From the NCBI GenBank assembly GCA_025935925.1, contig JAICUI010000015.1, forward strand, positions 1 through 53,553: a stretch of DNA of 53,553 nucleotides. The letters run 5' to 3'. Below are positions 18,077 to 26,951 of the stretch, one piece after another (position 1 is the stretch's first letter; each line of letters begins with the position of its first letter). Both the position numbers and the translations under genes were made by a program. Under the pieces are notes generated by a model. That model saw only the letters and a list, made by a program, of their open reading frames with translations, searched no databases and was not told the DNA's origin. The stretch comes from Chloroflexota bacterium. Lineage in GTDB: Bacteria; Chloroflexota; Limnocylindria; Limnocylindrales; CSP1-4.

Positions 18077-20386
18077 CTACGGGACGATCACCAGGGCGTC
18101 GAGGTCGAAGCGCGGATGCTTCGCCGGCTGGCCGAGGACGACGACCTTCACCCTGTGCGGGGCGGCCGACGCCCACGTCCGCGCGAACACGATGCGCCGG
18201 AAGCTGCGGGTCGTCGCGTGCGTCCGCAGGGTCGTGACGAGGACCCCGTCGATGTACAGCCGGGCCTGGCCCCGACTCGGGCCGAGGGTCGAGACGACGG
18301 CGAACGACCGGCCGGTGAACGTCGTCTCGATCGAGGCGCCGGCGCTCCGGCTGAACAGCGTCGTGCCGCCCGAGGCGCTCGTGTTCGTGCCCCGGCTCCA
18401 GGCGCCGTGGCGGACGAGGGCGGGGCTGGTGTCCTGGACGATGCCCGGCTTGAACGGTGCCGACTCGGTCCACGGGCCGGTGTTGCCCGCGGCGTCGACC
18501 GCCCGGACCCGGAGCGCGTACGTGTGGCCGGCGCTGAGCGTCCGGTTCGCCGCGAGGGTGGATCCGCTCGCGACTTTCGTGGTCGTCCCGAGCGTCCCGT
18601 CGACCCGCCACCTCACCTCGTAGCGGGCGACGCCGCTGCCGGCATCCGGCGCGGCCGGCCACGTCGCCGAGCCGGGCGTCCCCGTGCCGCTGAGCGCCGG
18701 GCCCCGCAGGTGGATCGTCGGCGCGCTCGACCCCGGGGCGTCCGCGTCCACGGTGATCGGGTAGATCGACGTTCGATCGCGCGTCCCGTCGGACGCATGG
18801 ACGGTGATCTGGTACGTGCCGCTCGGGGTGGAGGCCGGGATCGTGAAGTCGAGCGTCGACGACACCGCGTCGTGGCCGCTCAGGAGCGGCGTCTCGAGCG
18901 TCGGTGTGAACGGGGCGCCGGGATCGAGCGACAGGGTCACGTCGCCCGCGAAGTCCTCCGCGCGCGTCACCAGCAGCGGCACGGCGTAGCTGCCGCCGGC
19001 GATCCCACTGAGCGTGCCACCCACGCCGGGCGTCGTGTCGAGCGCGTAGTCACCGAGCGCGACGAGGTGGGACACGTCGAGCAGCGGCTCATGGACGGAA
19101 TCGGGGTCCGTGGACGTCTTCCAGTCGAGCGTCCCCGAGGCGCGTAGCGCCGCCTTGACCTCGGCCGGGGTGGCGAGCGGGCGTGAGGCCTTGTAGAGGG
19201 CGGCCGCGCCGGTGACGTGCGGCGCGGCCATCGACGTGCCACTGATGTACCCGTAGCGATTGCCGGGCAAGGTCGACCAGATGCACTTGCCGGGCGCGAT
19301 CATGTCCACGTCGCCGCCGTAGTTCGAGAAGTCGGCGAACGTGTCGTCCTGGTCGTAGCCGCCCCACGAGTAGCAGGACGCGCCGCCCAGACCGCCGCGC
19401 ACGCCGTCGGTGTCGGCGAGCGCCGAGACCGTGATGACCTCGTTGTAGCTCGCGGGCTTCAGGTTGGCCGCGTTGAAGTGGTTGTTGCCCGCCGCCGCGA
19501 CGACCGTCACGCCGGACGCCACGAGGCGGCAGATCGCCTTGTGCATCGCGTCGTCGATCGTGTTGCCGCAGTTGTTGTCGTCCTTGCCGGGCTTGGCGAC
19601 CGACATGTTCACGGCCTCGATGAGCGGCCGGGTCGGATCCACCGGGTCGCGCTGCGCGCGGATCCAGTCCAGCCCGCAGACGTACCACGAGATCAGGCCG
19701 TCGCCGGCAGGGTCGAGGATCCGGACCGCCCACAGGCGGACGCCGGGCGCGACGCCGACGACGCCATAGCCGTTGTCGAGGGCGCCCACCGTGCCCGCGA
19801 CGTGCGTCCCGTGGCCGTTCGGGTCGCCCCAAGCGTTGGGGTTGTCCGTGGAGCAGCTGATCCCGCCGGCGACGTTCAGGTCGGGATGGGTCTTGTCGAT
19901 GCCGGTGTCGACGATGGCGACGTCCGCGTCGACCCGCTCGCCCGTGGCCGCCGTGCCGTCGATGCCGTTCACGTTGGCGATCGCGTTCTCCGGGACGTTC
20001 ACGCGGCGGATGCCCGTGGGCTTCGTCTGGCCCGTCATCGAGATGACCTCGTCCGGGACGACGCTCGCGACGTCGGGGTCCGACCGCACCTGCGCGAGCT
20101 GCGTGGCATCGAGGTGCGCCGAGTAGCCCTTCATCACGTTGCGGAACGTGTGGTCCGCCTTGACGCCGAGCTTCGCCGCCCGGCCCTTCGCCTTGTCGAC
20201 GTCGCCGTCGCCCTTGAGCTCGACGATGTACCGCCCGTCGGCGGTGAGCTTGTCCTTCGCCTTCGCCGAGTCCTCGGGGAGCGCGGCGAACCGCGGCGCG
20301 GGCGCGGCCGCGGCCGGAAGAGCGGCGATCGGGCTCACCGCGAGGGCGAGCAGAGCGGCGAGGGCCAGGGGGCTGGCGCGACGCAT
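18077..20386 (-). CDS. Secreted subtilisin-like serine peptidase (S8) with C-terminal beta domains
   Basis: A 769-residue exported protease. The signal peptide ends around LPAAAAPAPR. An I9-type propeptide follows (YIVELKGDGDVD to about residue 115). The catalytic domain has Asp in VAIVDTGID, His in NGHGTHVAGT and Ser in SGTSMAAPHV. After about residue 450 come an Ig-like segment, a fibronectin-III-like segment (VARYEVRWRVDG to VDAAGNTGPW) and a terminal beta domain of the kind common in actinobacterial and Chloroflexota extracellular proteins. GGAGGG lies 3 nt before the ATG. Probably degrades external protein. Confidence 0.93.
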   Translation of the reverse strand: MRRASPLALAALLALAVSPIAALPAAAAPAPRFAALPEDSAKAKDKLTADGRYIVELKGDGDVDKAKGRAAKLGVKADHTFRNVMKGYSAHLDATQLAQVRSDPDVASVVPDEVISMTGQTKPTGIRRVNVPENAIANVNGIDGTAATGERVDADVAIVDTGIDKTHPDLNVAGGISCSTDNPNAWGDPNGHGTHVAGTVGALDNGYGVVGVAPGVRLWAVRILDPAGDGLISWYVCGLDWIRAQRDPVDPTRPLIEAVNMSVAKPGKDDNNCGNTIDDAMHKAICRLVASGVTVVAAAGNNHFNAANLKPASYNEVITVSALADTDGVRGGLGGASCYSWGGYDQDDTFADFSNYGGDVDMIAPGKCIWSTLPGNRYGYISGTSMAAPHVTGAAALYKASRPLATPAEVKAALRASGTLDWKTSTDPDSVHEPLLDVSHLVALGDYALDTTPGVGGTLSGIAGGSYAVPLLVTRAEDFAGDVTLSLDPGAPFTPTLETPLLSGHDAVSSTLDFTIPASTPSGTYQITVHASDGTRDRTSIYPITVDADAPGSSAPTIHLRGPALSGTGTPGSATWPAAPDAGSGVARYEVRWRVDGTLGTTTKVASGSTLAANRTLSAGHTYALRVRAVDAAGNTGPWTESAPFKPGIVQDTSPALVRHGAWSRGTNTSASGGTTLFSRSAGASIETTFTGRSFAVVSTLGPSRGQARLYIDGVLVTTLRTHATTRSFRRIVFARTWASAAPHRVKVVVLGQPAKHPRFDLDALVIVP

Positions 20387-20552
20387 GGTCCCTCCGTCTG
20401 CCGGGAGCGGCACGGCGTCAAGGGGGTCCTGCTTGCGCCGTCGCCTGCCCGCAGGGTGACGGCCCCGCGGACCGCGCGAGTATCGCCCAGACGTCCGGGT
20501 CTGCGCTACCGCGATCGGATGATGCGTTGCATCGACGTTGCAGCGCGACCCG

Positions 20553-21848
20553 TCAGCACGGCGCCGCCTGGACCGCCTTGAGCTCGCCCTCGGCCTCGGC
20601 GACCCGCGCCAGGATGCCGGCCCGCATCGTGTCCAGGCCATCCGCGACCTGCTTCGTGACGCCCGCGACCGAGGTGAGCTGCGTCTTCATCGCACGGATC
20701 GCCTCGAGCTGCTGCTTCACGCCGGCGAGCGCCTTCGCGATCGCCTGTGCGTCGACCTCGACCTCGCGCTCGCCGAGGGTCGCGAGCGCGAGCAGCCGCG
20801 CCAGCCGGACCGCGGCCTCGAGGTACGCGCGGTCGGGGGCGGCGGGGTCGATCACGACGTGGACGTCCTCGCCGAGGACCGCGAACGGCGCCACGCCAGC
20901 CGGCGCGTGCCGGCTCGACCACACCGCGACCGCGACCGTGGCGCCTCGGTTCTCGCGCGCCTCGCGCAGCTCCTCGCGCATCGCCCGCTGTGACATCGCG
21001 CGATCCTTCGCCTCGAGGACGACGCGGACGTCCGCCCCGTGGGTCAGCCGCGGGTCGAGCGTCACGACGAAGTCACCCTTCTTGGAGCCGACGATCGCGC
21101 CGGTCTCCGTGGCGGTCCGCTCGATGAGGTCGCCCGCGCCGCGCGCAAGCTCGCCGAGCATGCCCTCGAGCAGCACCTCGAAGTCGCCGCCCTTCGCGGC
21201 CGATCGTGACCGCTCGTCGGCACGCGCCTTGCTCGCCGCTTCGAGCGCGGCGAGCCGCTCGTGGAGCAGCCGGAACCCGTCCGACATCTCCTGGCGGAAC
21301 TGGTGGAGCGGCGAGCCCATGCGCGTCGGATCGAGCAGCCGGGCGAGCCGGCTGCTGTCGCCGTCGAAGTACGTGCCGAGCAGTCCGCCGATGCGCCCGA
21401 TCGCGGAGTCCCGGCGCGTCTCGTCGAACAGCTCGTCGACCAGCGACTTCAGCGCGCCCTTGTCGCCCAGGAACCGCTCGAGCGTGCGCGGCAGCCGGCC
21501 GTCGCCGTCCGCGAAATTGGCCCGCAGCACCTCCTCGAGGGCACGCGCCGCCTCCTGGTTCGCCGCGGTCGTCTGGGCGACGAGCTTCTCAAACTCGCGC
21601 CGGACGACGTCCGTGTCGACCGACGTCGAGGCGTCCTGGATGGCGATGAGCCCGACGCGCAGCGCGCGCTCGACGACGGCGGCTCGGTCCGATTCCTCGC
21701 GCTGCGCGAGCGCGGCCGCGAGGCCGCCGTCGGTCAGCACGATCCGCTCGACGAGGATCCGGTCGCCCGCGACGCGAACCGACGGAGCGGACGGCAGCGG
21801 GCGGAGGTGGGTGGGCGTGGTCTCGGCGGTGAAGACTCGGGCTTCCAT
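20553..21848 (-). CDS. Coiled-coil protein with PD-(D/E)XK nuclease-like core
   Basis: A 431-residue protein. Helical, probably coiled-coil segments surround a compact domain (about residues 225-345). In it GGDFEVLLEGML, then a strand with KKGDFVV and a strand ending VVLEAKDR give the E...D...ExK order of the PD-(D/E)XK fold, followed by a helix and the strand TVAVAVWSS. The layout recalls RmuC or Mrr-like nucleases, but I do not recognise an exact family. The ATG at 21848 is preferred because GAGG lies 9 nt upstream; in-frame GTG/ATG codons up to 30 nt further up are alternatives. Confidence 0.78.
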   Translation of the reverse strand: MEARVFTAETTPTHLRPLPSAPSVRVAGDRILVERIVLTDGGLAAALAQREESDRAAVVERALRVGLIAIQDASTSVDTDVVRREFEKLVAQTTAANQEAARALEEVLRANFADGDGRLPRTLERFLGDKGALKSLVDELFDETRRDSAIGRIGGLLGTYFDGDSSRLARLLDPTRMGSPLHQFRQEMSDGFRLLHERLAALEAASKARADERSRSAAKGGDFEVLLEGMLGELARGAGDLIERTATETGAIVGSKKGDFVVTLDPRLTHGADVRVVLEAKDRAMSQRAMREELREARENRGATVAVAVWSSRHAPAGVAPFAVLGEDVHVVIDPAAPDRAYLEAAVRLARLLALATLGEREVEVDAQAIAKALAGVKQQLEAIRAMKTQLTSVAGVTKQVADGLDTMRAGILARVAEAEGELKAVQAAPC

Positions 21849-21886
21849 GCCGCGCATCCTCGGCGCGGCCCGTGCCACCTACGGTG

Positions 21887-23311
21887 TCACAGGACCCGGC
21901 CGGGGTTGAGGAGGTCGCGCGGGTCGAGCGCCCGCTTGATCGAGCGCATCACCTCGACCGCCGCCTCGCCGCGCTGGCGCGGCAGCCACGCGCGCTTCGC
22001 GAGGCCGATCCCATGCTCGGCGGTGACCGTGCCGCCGAGCGCGAGGGCCGCCTCGAACAGGTCCACGCGCGCCGCCTCGAGCCGCGCGACCGCGGCTTCC
22101 TCGTCCTCGTCGCGCGGCAGCACGAACGTGGGGTGGAGGTTGCCGTCGCCGGCGTGCCCGAACGCCCCGATCCGGATCCGGTGGCGCTCCCCGATCCGCT
22201 CGATCTCGGCGAGCATGTCCGGCACGCGCGAGCGCGGCACCCCGATGTCCTCCATCCGCGCGACCCCCTGCTGCTCGAGCGCGTAGTGCGCCCTGCGGCG
22301 GGCCTCGCGCAGCCAGTCGGCCTCCTGCGCATCGGCCGCGCGCAGGACGAAGGTCGAGCCGGCGGCCTCGCAGACCGCGACCGCGGCGTCCAGCTCCGAA
22401 TCGGCACCGCCGCCCGCCGCATCCGACTCGACGAGCAGCATCGCCGCGGCGTCCCGATCGAGCCCGAGACCGAACGCGTCGTCGACCGCCCGGATCGTCG
22501 TCCGGTCGAGCAGCTCGAGCGTCACCGGCCGCAGCCCCGCGGCGGTCAGCCCCGCCACGGCCTCTCCCGCGGCGACGAGCGACGGGAAGAACGACAGCAG
22601 CGTCGCGCGCGGCGCGGGTGCGGGCAGGAGGCGCAGCGTCGCCTCGGTGATCAGGCCGAGCGTGCCCTGGCTGCCGACGAGCAGCGGGATGAGGCCGTAG
22701 CCCGCGACGTCCTTCACGTTCTTGCCGCCGAGCCGCAGGACCGCCCCGTCCGCCATGACGACCTCGAGCCCGAGCGCGGCGTCGCGCGTCACGCCGTACT
22801 TGACGCAGCACAGCCCGCCGGCGTTCGTGCCGAGGTTGCCGCCGATCGAGCACATCGCGTACGACGCGGGGTCCGGGGCATAGAACAGCCCGTGCTCGGC
22901 GACCGCCTGCTTGAGCGTCGCGTTGATCACGCCCGGCTGTGTCGTGACCGTGAGGTTGCCGGCGTCGATCTCGAGGATCCGATCCATGCGCATGAACGAG
23001 ATCGTCAGGGCACCCTCGATGCCGACCGCGCCGCCGGACAGCCCGGTGCCCGCGCCGCGCGGGACGATCGGGACGTCGTGCGCCGCGCACAGCCGGACGA
23101 GGCCGGCGACCTCGGCGGTCGACGCAGGCAGCGCCACGGCGAGCGGCAGCCCACCGCGCAGGTAGGCGGTCTCGTCGCGCCGGTACGGCTCGAGGTCCGA
23201 GCGGTCCGTGATCAGCCTGACGTCCGGCAGCCGCGTCCCGATCGCGCGGAGCAGGCCAGGCCCGTCGCCGCGGACCGGGGCCGCGGGCTCGGCGGGCGCC
23301 ACGTCGTGCAT
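21887..23311 (-). CDS. FAD-linked oxidase, GlcD-type (glycolate/lactate dehydrogenase)
   Basis: A 474-residue flavoenzyme of the glycolate oxidase subunit D / D-lactate dehydrogenase group. The FAD-binding half contains VPRGAGTGLSGGAVG, SIGGNLGTNAGGLCCVKYG and LIPLLVGSQGTLGLITEATL. The C-terminal cap has FGHAGDGNLHPTF (metal/substrate His residues) and TAEHGIGLAKR. It oxidises a 2-hydroxy acid; no GlcE or GlcF partner is nearby, so it may act as a single subunit. The ATG start has no SD; GATACT lies 6 nt upstream. A GTG 18 nt further up is an alternative. Confidence 0.92.
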   Translation of the reverse strand: MHDVAPAEPAAPVRGDGPGLLRAIGTRLPDVRLITDRSDLEPYRRDETAYLRGGLPLAVALPASTAEVAGLVRLCAAHDVPIVPRGAGTGLSGGAVGIEGALTISFMRMDRILEIDAGNLTVTTQPGVINATLKQAVAEHGLFYAPDPASYAMCSIGGNLGTNAGGLCCVKYGVTRDAALGLEVVMADGAVLRLGGKNVKDVAGYGLIPLLVGSQGTLGLITEATLRLLPAPAPRATLLSFFPSLVAAGEAVAGLTAAGLRPVTLELLDRTTIRAVDDAFGLGLDRDAAAMLLVESDAAGGGADSELDAAVAVCEAAGSTFVLRAADAQEADWLREARRRAHYALEQQGVARMEDIGVPRSRVPDMLAEIERIGERHRIRIGAFGHAGDGNLHPTFVLPRDEDEEAAVARLEAARVDLFEAALALGGTVTAEHGIGLAKRAWLPRQRGEAAVEVMRSIKRALDPRDLLNPGRVL

Positions 23312-23317
23312 GGCCCG

Positions 23318-23323
23318 AGTATC
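23318..23323 (-). promoter_or_regulatory. Putative leaderless -10 box of the glcD-like gene
   Basis: GATACTCGG, with 6 nt between the hexamer and the ATG at 23311, and no SD. It lies back-to-back with the TAGCAT box of the divergent neighbour in a 35-bp intergenic space. Confidence 0.4.
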
Positions 23324-23334
23324 GGGCACCGGGG

Positions 23335-23340
23335 TAGCAT
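23335..23340 (+). promoter_or_regulatory. Putative leaderless -10 box of the M1-type peptidase gene
   Basis: TAGCATCGG, with 6 nt between the hexamer and the ATG at 23347, and no SD. Any -35 element would have to lie close to the divergent glcD-like start. Confidence 0.5.
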
Positions 23341-23346
23341 CGGGCG

Positions 23347-24732
23347 ATGTCCGGACCGTCGATCCGCCATCGGACGCTCCTCGCGCTCGCGGCGTCCGCG
23401 CTCACGATCGGCGTCGTGGTCCCGCCCGCCGCAGCCGCGGATCCCGGCTCGGGCGCCAGGGTCGCGAGCCGGCCGGTCGTCTCGGCGTCGGCGCTCGTCC
23501 CGGGGACCGTGAACCGCAGCACGATGTCGATGCGCGCGACCTACGACGTCGTCGCGACGCTCCGGATCGCCGCCCGCGTGCTCAGGGGCACGGTCCGGAT
23601 CACGGCGACGAACCAGTCGCCGCAGGCGGTCGACCGCGTCCGCCTCAACACGACGATGGGTCCGCTGGGCGGCGTGGCGCTCGGCAGGGTCACCGTCGAC
23701 GGGACGCCGGTGCCGGCGACGCGCGTGGGACAGACGATCACGGTTCCGTTCGGCGGCGTCCTCGGGACGGGAGCGACCGTCCGGATCTCGATGTCCTTCC
23801 GCGCGACGCTCCGCTCGACGACGAGCGGCTCGACCTGGCTGTTCACCCGTGCCAACGGCGTGTCGAGCCTGTACCGCTGGGTGCCGTGGATCAGCCGCAC
23901 GACGCGGTTCTCGCGCCCGAACTTCGGCGACCCGTTCGTCACGCCCGTGAGCCCGCACGTCATGCTCCGGCTCACGACCGACACGCCCGCCGTCGTCGTC
24001 GCGAACGGCGCGCGGACGGCGCTGTCGTCGGACGGCCGCACCTCGACCTGGGTCGCGACGAACGTCCGCGACCTCGTGGTCAACGTCGCGACGGACTATC
24101 GCAAGCGGACCCGGGTCGTCGGCGACACGACCGTCCGGGTCATCACCCGCCCGGGCACGCCGTCGGCCGCCTGGATGGACGCGGCCGCGACCGCCCTCAC
24201 CCGGCTGGAGGCGAGGCTCGGCCCGTACCCGTGGCCGACGCTCCGGATCGTCCAGTCGTCGGGCGGCGCCGGGATGGAGGGCCCGGGCATCGTCTGGATC
24301 CCGGCGAACGCGCCGCGAGCCAACCTTCCCTACCTCCTCACGCACGAGATCGGCCACCAGTGGTTCTACGGTCTCGTCGGCAACGACCAGGCGCGCGAGC
24401 CGTTCGCGGATGAGGCGCTGACCGATGCCGTCGCGCGGTACCTCACCGGCACCCGGCGCGCCTCGCGGTGCGAGAAGTCGACGCTCGACAAGTCGATCTA
24501 CCAGTACAGCGGCGCCTGCTACTACGAGCAGCTGTACATCCAGGGCGGCAACCTGCTCGACACCACGCGCCAGCGGATGGGCACGGCGACGTTCTTCGCG
24601 ACGCTCCGGCGGTACCTCGCGGACCATCGCTGGGGGCTCGTCCACACCCGCACGCTCCTCGACGCGCTCGATGCGGCGACGCCGCTCGATCTCGCCGCCG
24701 GGTGGCGGTCGCGGTTCCCGACGCTGTACTGA
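23347..24732 (+). CDS. Secreted M1-family (gluzincin) metallopeptidase
   Basis: A 461-residue exported zinc peptidase. A signal peptide (RTLLALAASALTIGVVVPPA) precedes an N-terminal beta domain. The catalytic part has an exopeptidase-type loop GGAGMEGPGIVW, the zinc motif HEIGHQW, and the third ligand Glu in PFADEALTDAVARY, as in M1 aminopeptidases. The protein is shorter than classic M1 enzymes because the long C-terminal helical domain is missing. Four Cys residues fit an extracellular location. The stop overlaps the start of the GNAT gene (TGATG). Confidence 0.88.
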   Translation: MSGPSIRHRTLLALAASALTIGVVVPPAAAADPGSGARVASRPVVSASALVPGTVNRSTMSMRATYDVVATLRIAARVLRGTVRITATNQSPQAVDRVRLNTTMGPLGGVALGRVTVDGTPVPATRVGQTITVPFGGVLGTGATVRISMSFRATLRSTTSGSTWLFTRANGVSSLYRWVPWISRTTRFSRPNFGDPFVTPVSPHVMLRLTTDTPAVVVANGARTALSSDGRTSTWVATNVRDLVVNVATDYRKRTRVVGDTTVRVITRPGTPSAAWMDAAATALTRLEARLGPYPWPTLRIVQSSGGAGMEGPGIVWIPANAPRANLPYLLTHEIGHQWFYGLVGNDQAREPFADEALTDAVARYLTGTRRASRCEKSTLDKSIYQYSGACYYEQLYIQGGNLLDTTRQRMGTATFFATLRRYLADHRWGLVHTRTLLDALDAATPLDLAAGWRSRFPTLY

Positions 24733-25319
24733 TGCGCGTCCGGCTCGCCACGCCCGACGACGGCGCCGCGTGCGCCGCGATCTACGGCCCGTATGTCGCC
24801 GAGACCGCGATCTCGTTCGAGACGACACCGCCGACGCCCGACGACATGGCGGCCCGGATCGCGCGCACGATCGAGCGGACGCCCTGGGTGGTCGTCGAGG
24901 TCGACGGCGTCGTCCGGGCGTACGCGTACGGCACCCGGCACCGCGAGCGCGCCGCGTACGACTGGACCGTCGAGACGACCGTCTACGTCGATCGGGCGTT
25001 CGCCCGGCACGGGCTGGGACGGGCCGCGATGGCGGCGGTCGTGGCGATCCTGCGCGCGCAGGGCGCGCACCTGCTCGTCGCCGGGGTCACGCTGCCCAAC
25101 CCGGGCTCCGTGCGGCTCCACGAGTCGCTCGGATACCGGCCCATCGGCGAGTTCGAGGCGATCGGGTGGAAGCGCGGCGGCTGGCACGGCGTGGCGTGGT
25201 ACGCCCTCGAGATCGGAGCACGAGACGCGGCGCCCGCGCCGCTCGTGCCGCTCCCGGCGCTCGACGCGTCGGCCCTCGAGCAGGCCCTGGCTCAGGGGCA
25301 GTCGACCGTCGCCAGCTGA
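24732..25319 (+). CDS. GNAT acetyltransferase, phosphinothricin N-acetyltransferase-like
   Basis: A 195-residue GNAT protein. It has VRLATPDDGAACAAIY, ISFETTPPT, the strand WVVVEVDGVVRAYAYG, an AcCoA loop region RHGLGRAAMAA and a terminal block NPGSVRLHESLGYRPIGEF, which closely follows the PAT/YncA group. It acetylates an amine substrate that cannot be deduced. It is coupled to the M1 peptidase stop by one base and its 3' end overlaps the convergent lipoprotein gene by 28 nt. Confidence 0.9.
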   Translation: MRVRLATPDDGAACAAIYGPYVAETAISFETTPPTPDDMAARIARTIERTPWVVVEVDGVVRAYAYGTRHRERAAYDWTVETTVYVDRAFARHGLGRAAMAAVVAILRAQGAHLLVAGVTLPNPGSVRLHESLGYRPIGEFEAIGWKRGGWHGVAWYALEIGARDAAPAPLVPLPALDASALEQALAQGQSTVAS

Positions 25320-26025
25320 TCCTCGTAGACCGGGCGGATGGCGACGCCGTAGCGGGCGCCATCCTGCTCCACCGCCGCATCGAGCGGCAGCCCGTGGGGG
25401 TCGCGAGGTCGAGCGACGGCGACCACGGCACGACCCGGGCGAGCCCGGGATCCGCGGGCGCCTGGATCCAAACCAGCACGGCCGGCGGATCCCACGGGTC
25501 CTCGCCGGCCATGAGCCCGAGCTCCGCGAGGAGCCGGGCGGCCGCCGAGCGGAGCGAGGCCTCGCGCTCCGGCACGGGGCCCTCGACGGGTTGCGCCCCC
25601 AGCGCGTAGATCGACAGGCTCGTCGTACGCGACCCGTCGTCGACGCGGAGGGTCGTCGTCGGCTGGTCGAAGACGCCGGGCAGGTCCAGCGCCGCGGTCG
25701 CCGCGACCCCCGATCCGCCGACCAGCTGCCACGCCCGGTCGAGCGCTTGGCGATCGAGCTTGGTCACGGTTACCGGGAGCTGCATGTTCGAGGCCATCCT
25801 GACGGTCAGCGTCCCACCGGCGGTGAGCGTGACGAGTCGTGGGTCCTCGACGTCGGCAAGTCCCGGCCAGTTGGTCGCGTTGTCGATCGCGAGCAGGACG
25901 TGCCCGGGCGCGAGCCCGTCGGGGAGGCTCAACGCGGTACTCGGCGTCGGCGACGGCGGCAGCTCCGCACACGCCCCGATCGCCACGAGGAACAGCGCCA
26001 GCGCCGCCAGCGATGCGTGCCTCAC
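25292..26025 (-). pseudogene. Lipoprotein of unknown function, apparent 1-nt frameshift near the C-terminus
   Basis: A GTG start gives a signal peptide with lipobox AIGAC, then PGHVLLAIDNATNWPGLADV and a beta-rich body. Near the end the frame shifts. The upstream frame reads SLDLATPTG and then becomes Arg/Ser-rich. The correct continuation GLPLDAAVEQDGARYGVAI ends at TGA (25292-25294) in another frame. One missing base in the G5 run at 25396-25400 (C5 on the coding strand) explains it; adding a base gives a clean 244-residue protein. The start overlaps the MpaB-like stop (GTGA), so it is the third gene of the bioY operon. Without correction, translation reads on through the GNAT gene antisense. 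Confidence 0.72.
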
Positions 26026-26951
26026 GCCCGCATCCTCGCGTCCGCCGCGAGCGCCTGCGGGAACCAGCGAACCGACGCCGGGAACAGCGGCCGCCCGAGG
26101 CGCCACGCCGTCACGAGCCACGCGCTCAACGCCCGCTCGACCGGACCCCACGCGAACCCGTACTCGTCGCGCAGCGCCGCAGGCAGCAGCCCGAGCGACG
26201 GGACCAGGAGCCACGTCGCCGCTGACCGCGGCAGCCGGTCGAGTGCCGCGGCAAGCGGCCCCGCGACGGCGCCCAGCCGAGCCGCGACCGGGTCGCGACC
26301 GACCGCGGGGCCGAGCGGCGGATGGAGGATCACGTCGGCGAGCTCGCGCGCGACGGCAGTCGGGTGGACCGGCCCATCGGCGGCCAGCATCCCGGCGACG
26401 TAAGCATCGAACGCGTCGATGTCGGCCGGCAGCAGGGCGTCCGGGACGCCGAACAGCCGCCCGACCGGCAGCGTCTCCGCGTAGAACCGCGCGCGGCGGT
26501 CGTGGGTGAGCGGCTCGAGCCAGGCGTCGACCGTCGCGAGGGTCGAATCGACGAGCGTCGCGTGGACCCACAGCGAGAGCGCGGGGTCGCGGGCCGCGTA
26601 CGCGCCGCCGAAGCGTGACGCCGCCGCGGGATCGCGAACGGGCCCCGCGATCGACCGGTGGAGGCCGTTGAGCCGCCGGATCTCGCCGCGCGCCTGCGCC
26701 ATCGTGCCGTAGACGATCGTGAGGTAGGAGCGAAGCGTGCCGGCGAGCCGCGCCCATGGATCGGACCGGAAGTCGGAATGCTGGTCGACGCCCTCGGCGA
26801 CGAGGGGATGCGCGACCTGGAGCAGCAGCGCCCGGGGACCCGCGCCGAGCAGCAGCGCGGCCTCGCGGTTGAGGCGCCACGCCTCGGAGCCCGGGCCGTA
26901 CAGCCCGGGGTCGGGCGTCAGCGGTCGCTGGGCCGTCGGCCGACCACCCAC
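26022..26951 (-). CDS. MpaB-like oxygenase (DUF2236 family)
   Basis: About 300-310 residues. The family N-terminus GLYGPGSEAWRLNREAALLL, the heme-region block LLLQVAHPLVAEGVDQHSDF and SLWVHATLVDSTLATVDAWL identify the MpaB/DUF2236 (latex-clearing-protein-like) family, which includes b-type heme oxygenases. The start is ambiguous. Two GTG codons (26954, 26951) overlap bioY by over 30 nt without an SD, while a CTG at 26921 forms a CTGA overlap with the bioY stop and gives a family-like N-terminus. I report the second GTG; CTG may be true. Confidence 0.85.
   Translation of the reverse strand: MGGRPTAQRPLTPDPGLYGPGSEAWRLNREAALLLGAGPRALLLQVAHPLVAEGVDQHSDFRSDPWARLAGTLRSYLTIVYGTMAQARGEIRRLNGLHRSIAGPVRDPAAASRFGGAYAARDPALSLWVHATLVDSTLATVDAWLEPLTHDRRARFYAETLPVGRLFGVPDALLPADIDAFDAYVAGMLAADGPVHPTAVARELADVILHPPLGPAVGRDPVAARLGAVAGPLAAALDRLPRSAATWLLVPSLGLLPAALRDEYGFAWGPVERALSAWLVTAWRLGRPLFPASVRWFPQALAADARMRA

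Noticed and set aside
20479..20484. GATACT as the subtilase -10 box
   Set aside because: It lies about 95 nt before a gene that has its own good SD, and there is no supporting -35. Too weak to list as a feature.
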